Shown here piece by piece: positions 42,508-50,262 of a stretch of 64,000 nucleotides of DNA; the stretch's first letter is position 1, and every line of letters begins with the position of its first letter. A program made the translations under genes and the position numbers. The notes under the pieces are model-generated. The model worked only from the letters and a program-made list of their open reading frames with translations. It searched no databases and was not told the origin of the DNA. Origin of the DNA: Ideonella_A sakaiensis_A (GTDB lineage: Bacteria; Pseudomonadota; Gammaproteobacteria; Burkholderiales; Burkholderiaceae_C); assembly GCF_048320135.1 (NCBI RefSeq), contig NZ_CP182947.1:1798001-1862000 (forward strand), in the 5' to 3' direction.

Positions 42508-43128
42508 ATGCAGCTGGCGCGGCTGATGGGCATGTTGCTGGTCGCGGTGACGCGGCTGATCACCGGCGCTCAGGGGCACTGGCGCGGCTGCCCACCGGAA
42601 GCGACCCAACGCATCTATTTCGCGAACCACCAGAGCCACCTCGACTGGCTGCTGATCTGGGCCGCGCTGCCACACGAGCTGCGCGCACGGACCCGGCCGA
42701 TCGCCGCGCGCGACTACTGGACCTCGAGCCCGTTCCGCCAGTGGCTGACAAGCCAGGTATTCCATGCCGTTTATGTCAGCCGCCAGCGCACCGACGACCA
42801 GGATCCGCTCGAGCCGCTGGTCGATGCGCTGGCCCACGGCGATTCGCTGGTGATCTTTCCGGAAGGAACCCGCAGCAGCAAGGGTCTGCCGCTGCCGTTC
42901 AAGAGCGGGCTGTACCACCTCGCACAGCAGTTCCCCGATGTGCAGTTGGTGCCGGCCTGGATAGACAACGTGCAGCGGGTGATGCCGAAGGGCGAGGTGG
43001 TGCCGGTGCCGGTGTTGTGCAGCGCGATCTTCGGCAAGCCGATGCAGTTGCTCGACGGCGAATCGAAGGCGCAGTTTCTCGAACGGGCCCGTGCCGCGGT
43101 GGTCGCGCTGCGGCCGATCACCTCATGA
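42508..43128 (+). CDS. PlsC-type 1-acylglycerol-3-phosphate acyltransferase
   Basis: This is an acyltransferase of 206 residues. The catalytic NHxxxxD motif is NHQSHLDW and the glycerol-phosphate site is FPEGTRSSKG. An N-terminal hydrophobic stretch fits membrane association. It would add the second acyl chain to make phosphatidic acid, the substrate of the CdsA-type enzyme encoded ten bases downstream. It is shorter than the housekeeping PlsC, so it may be an accessory copy used with the adjacent CdsA-like enzyme. Confidence 0.87.
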   Translation: MQLARLMGMLLVAVTRLITGAQGHWRGCPPEATQRIYFANHQSHLDWLLIWAALPHELRARTRPIAARDYWTSSPFRQWLTSQVFHAVYVSRQRTDDQDPLEPLVDALAHGDSLVIFPEGTRSSKGLPLPFKSGLYHLAQQFPDVQLVPAWIDNVQRVMPKGEVVPVPVLCSAIFGKPMQLLDGESKAQFLERARAAVVALRPITS

Positions 43129-43138
43129 GATACCGCCA

Positions 43139-44107
43139 ATGAACGTGCTGCGCGCGCTCGATGTCGGCCAGCAGGTGGCGTTGCTGTTCCTGTTCGTATT
43201 CGGGCTGCTGGTGCTGGCGACCGTCTTCGCCTATGTCTGGTCGTCGCGCGCGACGGCCAGCCTGCAGCAGCAGGAACGACTGACACGGGATCTGCGGACC
43301 TTGTGGATCGGCAGCATCGTCTTCTGGCTGGCCTGGATATCCGGCCCGGTCGGCGCGACGCTGTTGTTCGGCGTGATCTCGTTCCTCGCGCTGCGCGAGA
43401 TCATCACGCTCGCGCCGACGCGGCGCGGCGACCACCGCAGCCTGATCCTGGCGTTTTTTGTCGTGCTGCCGCTGCAATATGTGCTGGTCGCGAACCGCAG
43501 CTCGGAGATCTTCAGCGTCTTCATCCCGGTTTATGTCTTTTTTGCGATACCGGTGATCAGCGCACTGGCCGGCGACCCGCACCGCTTTCTCGAACGCAAT
43601 GCGAAGATCCAGTGGGCGATCATGGTCTGCGTGTTCGGCCTCAGCCACGCGCCGGCGCTGCTGCTGCTCGAATTCGAAGGCTTCGAAGGGCGCGGCGCCT
43701 TCCTGCTGTTTTTCCTGGTCGTCGTCGTCACCGCGGCACAGATTGCCCAGCAGCTGGCGAGCCGCTGGCTGCGCCGGCGGCCGGTTGCGCGGCGCATCGA
43801 CCGCTGGTTCTCGCTGCGCGGCTGGCTGATCGGCGCCGGCTCGGCGGCGCTGGTCGGCGCGGCGCTGTTCTGGGTCACGCCGCTGAAGCCGTCGCAGGCG
43901 CTGGCATTGGCCTTCATCGCCGGCGGCGCCGGCACGCTCGGCGCATTCGTATTGAAAGCGCTGAAGCGCGATGCCGGCGTCCACCCGTGGGGCGAACTGA
44001 GCGCGGTCACCGGCGCAGTCGGCCTGCTCGACCGGCTGGCGCCGCTGTGTTTTGCGGCGCCGGTCTTTTTCCACTCGGTGCGCTGGTACTTCGATCTCAG
44101 GGTCTGA
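43139..44107 (+). CDS. CdsA-type phosphatidate cytidylyltransferase
   Basis: This is an integral membrane protein of 322 residues with eight or more helices. The C-terminal part holds the CdsA signature: KALKRDAGVHPWGELSAVTGAVGLLDRLAPLCFAAPVFFH, with the KRD and LDR aspartates. It would turn phosphatidic acid and CTP into CDP-diacylglycerol. It follows the acyltransferase gene at ten bases. Accessory CdsA proteins of this kind occur in YnbB-like modules; no CDP-alcohol transferase is next to it here. Confidence 0.87.
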   Translation: MNVLRALDVGQQVALLFLFVFGLLVLATVFAYVWSSRATASLQQQERLTRDLRTLWIGSIVFWLAWISGPVGATLLFGVISFLALREIITLAPTRRGDHRSLILAFFVVLPLQYVLVANRSSEIFSVFIPVYVFFAIPVISALAGDPHRFLERNAKIQWAIMVCVFGLSHAPALLLLEFEGFEGRGAFLLFFLVVVVTAAQIAQQLASRWLRRRPVARRIDRWFSLRGWLIGAGSAALVGAALFWVTPLKPSQALALAFIAGGAGTLGAFVLKALKRDAGVHPWGELSAVTGAVGLLDRLAPLCFAAPVFFHSVRWYFDLRV

Positions 44108-44139
44108 CCGGAGGGGCGCCGCGGTTAGCATCGCGCCCC

Positions 44140-45924
44140 ATGCAAATCAACCGACGCCAGGCGCTTGCCGCCACCGCCCTGCCGCTGCTGGGCTCCGCCA
44201 CCACCGTCCACACGGCCACCGCAGTGGCCGACAAACCGACGGCGGCGTCGCGGGCGCTGCATGCGCTGTTCGACCGCTATTGGCAGGAGTCGGCCCGGCG
44301 CTCGCCGGAGTGGGCGACGATGCGCGGCGATCACCGCTTCGGCGACCGCTGGAGTGATTTATCGGCCGCCGGCATCGCCGAGCGCGATGCGATGAATGCC
44401 CGCTGGCTCGCCGAAGCGAAGGCGATACCGGCCGACGGCTTGTCGCTGACCGACCGGCGCTCGCGCGAGCTGTTCATTTTTGGTCGCGAATCGGATGTCC
44501 GCGAGGCCGCGCTGGAAGGCTGGCGGACGATGCGCATCGGTTCGCTGCGCGGCACGCAGACCTCGTTGTCGAACCTGCTGCGCTCGGTGCCGGTCGACAA
44601 CGAGCAGCAGGTCGAGCAGTTGCTGGCCCGCCTCGACCGCTATCCGACGCGGCTCGCGCAGGAGATCGACTCGATGGCGCGCGGCATCGCACTCGGCTGG
44701 GTGCCGGCGCGTCCGGTGCTCGAGCGCGCACTGGCCCAGCTCGACGGCCAGCTGCGGGCCGATCTGCGGCAAGGGCCGTTTTTCGAACCGTTCCGCAAGC
44801 TCGGGCCGGGCATTGCGCAGGCGCGCCGCGAGCAGCTGCGCGCCCATGGCGAGGCGGTGCTGACCAGCCGGGTGCTGCCGGCGCTGCAGCAGCTGCGCAG
44901 CTTCATCGTCGAGCGTTACCTGCCGGCCGCGCCGGCGGCCGGCGGCCTGCTGCGTTATCGCGGCGGTGATGCGGTTTATGCCGAACGCGTGCGCGACCAG
45001 ACGACAACGGCGTTGACGCCGGCGCAGATTCATCAGATGGGCCGCGACGAACTGGCGCGCCTGCGCGGCGAGATCAACAAGGTGATGGCCGAGCTGAAAT
45101 TCAGCGGCAGCTTCCAGCAGTTTGTTGCCCATCTGCGCCAGCCGGAGCATTTTTATCCGAATGCCGAAGCGCTGTTCGACGCGTATCGGATTGCCGCAAA
45201 ACGGCTCGATCCGGAAATGCCGCGGCTGTTTGCCGAATTGCCGCGTGCGCCTTACGGCATCCGGCCGATGCCGGCCCACCTCGGCGCCGGCGCCGCCGAC
45301 AACTACAACCGGCCAGCCGACGATGGCAGCGGGCCCGGCTGGTACAACGCCAACGTGCTCGCCTTCCAGCGCCGCCCGCGCTGGGCGGTGGCGACGCTGG
45401 TCGCCCACGAGACGGTGCCCGGCCACCACCTGCAGGGCGCGCGTGCACTCGAGCTCGGCGACCTGCCGGCATTCCGCCGCAATGCCTTCCACACCGCGTT
45501 CGGCGAGGGTTGGGCGCTGTATGCCGAAACCCTGTGCGACGAGATCGGCCTGTTCGAGACGCCGCAGGAGCGTTATGGCCATCTGCAGGCGCAGGCCTTC
45601 CGCGCGTCACGTCTGGTCGTCGATACCGGCCTGCATGCGCTCGGCTGGAGCCGCCAGCAGGCGATCGACAGCATGATCGAGGATGTCGGCGAAAGCCGCG
45701 TCTACATCGAATCCGAAGTCGACCGCTACCTGTCGAATCCGGGCCAGGCGCTGGCCTACATGGTCGGCAAGCAGCACATCCTCGCGCAACGCGACAAGGC
45801 GCGCAGCAGACTGGGGCCGCAGTTCGACCTGCGCCGGTTCAACAATGCGGTGATCGATCAGGGCGCATTGCCGCTCGAGGTGCTGACGACACAGATCGAC
45901 GAATGGGTCGCCGCCATGGGTTGA
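44140..45924 (+). CDS. DUF885 family metallopeptidase-like protein
   Basis: This is a protein of 594 residues. The N-terminus INRRQALAATALPLLGSAT looks like a Tat-type signal for export. The body is DUF885: a zinc site in LVAHETVPGHHLQGARA (HExxPGHH) and a downstream ligand in AFGEGWALYAETLCDEIGLF, as in carboxypeptidase-like members. It likely trims peptides in the periplasm. ATG at 44140 gives the signal sequence directly. The gene is in the same direction as the CdsA-type gene, with a 32-base gap. Confidence 0.85.
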   Translation: MQINRRQALAATALPLLGSATTVHTATAVADKPTAASRALHALFDRYWQESARRSPEWATMRGDHRFGDRWSDLSAAGIAERDAMNARWLAEAKAIPADGLSLTDRRSRELFIFGRESDVREAALEGWRTMRIGSLRGTQTSLSNLLRSVPVDNEQQVEQLLARLDRYPTRLAQEIDSMARGIALGWVPARPVLERALAQLDGQLRADLRQGPFFEPFRKLGPGIAQARREQLRAHGEAVLTSRVLPALQQLRSFIVERYLPAAPAAGGLLRYRGGDAVYAERVRDQTTTALTPAQIHQMGRDELARLRGEINKVMAELKFSGSFQQFVAHLRQPEHFYPNAEALFDAYRIAAKRLDPEMPRLFAELPRAPYGIRPMPAHLGAGAADNYNRPADDGSGPGWYNANVLAFQRRPRWAVATLVAHETVPGHHLQGARALELGDLPAFRRNAFHTAFGEGWALYAETLCDEIGLFETPQERYGHLQAQAFRASRLVVDTGLHALGWSRQQAIDSMIEDVGESRVYIESEVDRYLSNPGQALAYMVGKQHILAQRDKARSRLGPQFDLRRFNNAVIDQGALPLEVLTTQIDEWVAAMG

Positions 45925-45985
45925 AAGACCGGCCCGCGCGCAAACACCAACTGCACGCCGCAACGAATGCGGCATCATCGGGCGC

Positions 45986-46831
45986 ATGACACCCCCTCGC
46001 GCCGCGGCGGCTCCCGATCCATCCCCCGCGGCAGCGGCACCGGCCGCGCGGTCGAAGCGCCGGGCCGCGGGAAGCAAGCCGACACTGACCGGCGCGCGCA
46101 CCGAACTCGGTCGGCTGATGGCAACGCAACGTTGCCCCGGCCGGGTCCATTTCAACCTGGCACTGCAGCAGGCCAATACGCTGCTGCACGACGGCCATGC
46201 CTGGACCGGTTTTGCGCGCGCAGCACTCGGCGATACGCGGCGCGCGCTGCGCAGCGGCAGCGATCTGCTGGTCCATGCCAGCTGTTCGTTCATCCGTGGC
46301 GAACCGGCGCTCGATCCGCTGCGCTCGATCGCCCAGGTGATTGCCGAATGCGAACACATGGTGTTGTCGAGTTCGCGCGGCGGCATCGTCGTCCGCCTCG
46401 GCTACCTGTATGGGCCGACCAGCCAGGATCTGCAGGCCTATCGGCGCGCGTTCCGGCTCGGCCGGCCATACTGGGCCGGGCCGCGTGATGCGTTGCAGGA
46501 CCACCTGCACCACGACGATGCGATCGCTGCGCTGCTTGCTGCTGCACGGCCACAGCATCTTGGCCAGACTTTCTATGCGACCGATGGCAGGCCGCTGCCG
46601 TTCATCGAATTCATGGATGGTTTTGCGCACCGGATCGGCCGCGCATGCCCGATGCATGTACCGCGACTGGCGTCGCCGCTGATGCGGATGATCGTGCACG
46701 AGGAACACATGCAGCAGACCGCGCTGTCGATGCCCGCCACGCCGCCGCAACCGATGGTGCCCGACTGGTCGCCGCGATTCAGCGACTACCGCGAAGGCCT
46801 CGACCAGGTGGTCGCCAGCTGGGACGATTGA
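45986..46831 (+). CDS. Extended SDR/epimerase-like protein lacking the cofactor half
   Basis: This protein of 281 residues aligns by eye with the C-terminal half of NAD-dependent epimerases: VIAECEHMVLSSSRGGIVVRLGYLYGPTSQD, the DHLHHDDAIAALLAA segment and QTFYATDGRPLPFIEFMDGFAHRIGR. The usual N-terminal GxxGxxG nucleotide site and YxxxK are not visible; residues 1-90 are instead Ala/Arg-rich and poorly conserved. The true start could be later. It may be a degraded gene or a binding protein that kept the substrate half. Convergent with the cyclase gene. Confidence 0.6.
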   Translation: MTPPRAAAAPDPSPAAAAPAARSKRRAAGSKPTLTGARTELGRLMATQRCPGRVHFNLALQQANTLLHDGHAWTGFARAALGDTRRALRSGSDLLVHASCSFIRGEPALDPLRSIAQVIAECEHMVLSSSRGGIVVRLGYLYGPTSQDLQAYRRAFRLGRPYWAGPRDALQDHLHHDDAIAALLAAARPQHLGQTFYATDGRPLPFIEFMDGFAHRIGRACPMHVPRLASPLMRMIVHEEHMQQTALSMPATPPQPMVPDWSPRFSDYREGLDQVVASWDD

Positions 46832-46874
46832 GCCGGCAGCGCCGGTGGCACGGAGTCGCTGTCGGTAGCTCCGC

Positions 46875-49800
46875 TCAGCGGGCCGCCAGCGAAGCCGACA
46901 GGATGTCCCGATGGGTCGGGACATGTTCGATGAACGCACTGCGCATGGCTTCGTCGCCGATCGCGGCAGCACATGCCTGCAGCCTGGCCTGCGCACGCTG
47001 CAGGCAGGCGCCGGCGCGATCGTCGCCGGCGGCGGCCAGCACCTGGAAACAGCTCAGCTCGATCCGGCTCTGGTCCTCGGCGCCATCGAAAGTGCCGCCG
47101 CTGGCGAGTTCTCCGAGCAGCTCGTCGATCAACGTCAGGGCCTGGCCGAGCTGTCCGGCCGCGAGTGCCACGCTGGCAAGCCCGGCGGTGGCATCGTGGC
47201 GAACCGGGTCATCGATCGCAACTGCCAGTTCGAGCGACGCCTGGTAGGCCTGCGCCGCCGCCTCGAGTTGATTCGCCGCCAGCCGCGCATTGCCGAGTTT
47301 GCCGAGCGCAATCGCCTGCGTCGCGCGGGCCTGCACGGCGCCGGCGATGTCGATCGCAGCCTCGGCACGCGCCGCTGCGCCGGCGGTATCGCCCTCGCGC
47401 AGCGCGACGGTCGACAAGCTGCACAGCGTCGCCGCTTCGGCCGGACGGTCGCCATTGGCGCGCAGCAGGCGCAGGCTTTCCTCGAGCGCCGCGGCAGCCT
47501 CGTGATGCTGGCCGAGGTCGACCAGCGCGCAACCGACCGAACTCAGGCCGACCGCCTCGCCACGGCGGTTGCCGATGCGGCGGTTGACCGCCAGGTCCTG
47601 CCGCGACCAGTCGAGCACGGCAACCGGATCGCGCTGCATGCCGGCAATCACCGCCATCGAATTGAGGCAGAACGACTGCACCGAATCGAGCCCGCGCTGC
47701 CGCGCCTGCTGCAACGCATCGCGGATCACGGCGGCGCCGCTCGCCAGATCACCGGGCCTGAGCAGCGAGCGGCCGAGCAGGCGCATTGCCAGCAACCGGA
47801 GTTCGTCGGCGCCGGCCTCGGTCGCCAGCGCGATCGCCTGCCGGGCCGCCTGTTCGCAGGCCGGCCAGTCGGCGATGCGCTGCGCCATCACGCTGCGCCG
47901 CCAGGCCGCATGGGCGCGCCGTTTCGGATCAGCCAGATCAGCGGCAAGCCGCTCCAGCGCATCGATGTCGGCGGCCTGCGCCAGCCGGTCGCCCTGCAAT
48001 TCGAGCGAACGTTCGCGCACATCGAGCAGCCGCCAGCGCAGCCCCCGGCTGTCAGCATCTGTTGACTCGTCGAGCAGCAGCAGCCCACGCCCGACATGAA
48101 AACCGACCGCATCATGGGCCAGGCATGAGCCGGCATATTCGGCCGCCCGCGCATGGAATTCGGCCGCCTCTGCCGGGTTTCCCGCAAGCTCGAAATGCAA
48201 GGCGGTGACAGCGAGCGAATCATTGGCGCGCAGGCCGGTCTGCGCGGCCAGCCAGCGCGCCAGCCTGCCGTGTTGTTCGCGCCGGGTTCGCTTCAGCACG
48301 GTCGCATAGGTCGCCTGGTGCAGCATCTGGTGCCTGAAGGCATATTCGCCAGCGTCGCCATCGTCAGCGTCCGGCACGTCGTGCCGCGGCAGCGCGAGTT
48401 CACGCCGCACCAGCGCCGGCAGCGCCGCCGGCGCGGTCTCGTCGACGGCGGCCAGTGCCGCGTCCCGGAAAACCGCTCCGACGATGCTGGCCTGCTGCAG
48501 GCCCAGCCGCTCGGCTGCCGGCAGGCCGTCGAGCCGGGCCTGCAGCACGCCGGTCAAGGTCGGCGGCAAGCGGGCGACCGACATCCGATCGGTGTCGAGC
48601 CGCCAGCACTGTTCAGCCGATTCGTCGACGAGGATCGCGCGCTGATCGATCAGCATGTTGACCAGCTCCTCCATGTAGTACGGATTGCCGCCGGCATCGC
48701 CGCTGATGCGCTGTCGCAGCGCATCGGGTATTTCCGGCAGCCTGCGCAGCAGCTGGTCGGCCATCGCGATGCTGGCAGCATCGTCGAGCGGCGCGAGGTC
48801 GATGCGCTGGTGGTCGTGCACCGCGCGAAGCCAGTCGGGGCGGCGCTCGAACAGCGTGCCCCGGTACAACGCGATCACCAGCAACGGCAGGTCGCGGCCG
48901 ACATCGAACAGGTAGTCGAGAAAATCGAGGCTGTCGTTGTCGGCCCAGTGCAGATCGTCGAGCTCGACGACGATCGGCGCGCCGTCGATCGCCGACAGCT
49001 TGCGCAGACTCTGCGCAGCCGCATGCAGCGCGCGGTTGCGGATCTGCCGCGGGTCGTCGAGGATGCCGCGCAGGTGCACGCTGTCGCGCCAGTCGATGCC
49101 GATCAGGTGGCCGAGCAGATGGGCGTGGCCTTCGGCGACGTCGATGCCATCGTCGCCGACAAACAGCGGCACGATGGCCTGCTCGAATTTTTGCCTCGCG
49201 GTGGCGATGTCGTCGTCATCGGCGATCGCAAAACATGTCGCCAGCAGGTCGCGCAGCAGACCGAACGGCTGGTTCTCGGTCTGCGGCGTGGCCCGACCCC
49301 GCAGCAGTCGGGTCGGCGCGGACTGCCCGCTGCGCCGCCAGTGTTCGAATTCCTGCAGCAATCGGCTCTTGCCGATGCCAGGCTCGGCAACGATGCTGAT
49401 CACCGCGAGCCGGCGGCGCAGCACAAGCTGCGTGCAGGCTTGCTGCAGGATGCCAAGCTCGGCGTCGCGGCCGATCATCCGGGTCGGCAGTCCTTCGACG
49501 CCGCGGCCGCTGGCGACCGCCGAATGGGGCAGCGCGCGCACCACCCGGTAGCTGCGCATCGGCTCGCTGAAGCCTTTCATCTGCAACGCCGGCTGCGCCT
49601 CGAGATCGAAGCGGCCGCGCACCAGCAGCTGGGTGTCATGGCTGATGCGCACGCTGCCGACTGCAGCGGCTTGTTCCATACGGGCCGCGAGATTGACGGT
49701 GCTGCCCATTGCCGTCGAGCCGCCTTCGATGCCGCCGCCGAGTGCGACCTGCCCGCTGTGGATGCCGACACGGATCGAGAAGACGAAGCCCGGCCAGCGC

Positions 49801-50252
49801 TCGCGCCAGCGGTCGGCGAGGCGCCCTGCTTCAGCCTGCAGCGCCAGCCCGCAGGCTACGGCGCGTTCGGCGTCGTCCTCGTGCACGGCATCGGCGCCGA
49901 ATACCGCCTTCAGCCCGTCACCGGTATAACGCAGCACGCGTCCGCCATGGGCGTCGACAACCGCCGACAGGCACGCCAAGGCATCGCTGCTGAGCTCGAG
50001 CATGTCCTCGGCATCGACCTGTTGCGCGATCTGCGTCGAGCCGACGATGTCGGTGAACAACACCGTGACGAGGCGCAGCGCCTCCGCCGCCTGCCCTGGC
50101 GCCGGCGCTGAAGCACCCGAGGCGGCCAGTTCGGCAAGCCGCGAACGCATCGGACCGAGTGCCGCGTCGACGACGGCATCGCCAAGCAGCACGCGTTGCG
50201 CTTCGAGCCCTTCGATCGCGGCCACGAGTTGTTGCTGCTCGGTCGATGTCAT
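46875..50252 (-). CDS. Class III nucleotide cyclase with AAA ATPase and TPR region
   Basis: This is a cytoplasmic protein of 1125 residues. A class III cyclase domain (about 55-240) has metal aspartates D68 (LFTDIVGST) and D112 (YTGDG) and transition-state N187/R191 (VNLAAR), but the adenine-selecting lysine is R108. Next is an AAA/MalT-type ATPase with Walker A AEPGIGKSRL (289-298), then TPR-like helical repeats to the end. It follows the SulP-CNB transporter gene by ten bases, so both are expressed together. Product could be cAMP or another cyclic nucleotide, or the domain may be weak. Confidence 0.87.
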   Translation of the reverse strand: MTSTEQQQLVAAIEGLEAQRVLLGDAVVDAALGPMRSRLAELAASGASAPAPGQAAEALRLVTVLFTDIVGSTQIAQQVDAEDMLELSSDALACLSAVVDAHGGRVLRYTGDGLKAVFGADAVHEDDAERAVACGLALQAEAGRLADRWRERWPGFVFSIRVGIHSGQVALGGGIEGGSTAMGSTVNLAARMEQAAAVGSVRISHDTQLLVRGRFDLEAQPALQMKGFSEPMRSYRVVRALPHSAVASGRGVEGLPTRMIGRDAELGILQQACTQLVLRRRLAVISIVAEPGIGKSRLLQEFEHWRRSGQSAPTRLLRGRATPQTENQPFGLLRDLLATCFAIADDDDIATARQKFEQAIVPLFVGDDGIDVAEGHAHLLGHLIGIDWRDSVHLRGILDDPRQIRNRALHAAAQSLRKLSAIDGAPIVVELDDLHWADNDSLDFLDYLFDVGRDLPLLVIALYRGTLFERRPDWLRAVHDHQRIDLAPLDDAASIAMADQLLRRLPEIPDALRQRISGDAGGNPYYMEELVNMLIDQRAILVDESAEQCWRLDTDRMSVARLPPTLTGVLQARLDGLPAAERLGLQQASIVGAVFRDAALAAVDETAPAALPALVRRELALPRHDVPDADDGDAGEYAFRHQMLHQATYATVLKRTRREQHGRLARWLAAQTGLRANDSLAVTALHFELAGNPAEAAEFHARAAEYAGSCLAHDAVGFHVGRGLLLLDESTDADSRGLRWRLLDVRERSLELQGDRLAQAADIDALERLAADLADPKRRAHAAWRRSVMAQRIADWPACEQAARQAIALATEAGADELRLLAMRLLGRSLLRPGDLASGAAVIRDALQQARQRGLDSVQSFCLNSMAVIAGMQRDPVAVLDWSRQDLAVNRRIGNRRGEAVGLSSVGCALVDLGQHHEAAAALEESLRLLRANGDRPAEAATLCSLSTVALREGDTAGAAARAEAAIDIAGAVQARATQAIALGKLGNARLAANQLEAAAQAYQASLELAVAIDDPVRHDATAGLASVALAAGQLGQALTLIDELLGELASGGTFDGAEDQSRIELSCFQVLAAAGDDRAGACLQRAQARLQACAAAIGDEAMRSAFIEHVPTHRDILSASLAAR

Positions 50253-50262
50253 CACGCTCTTC

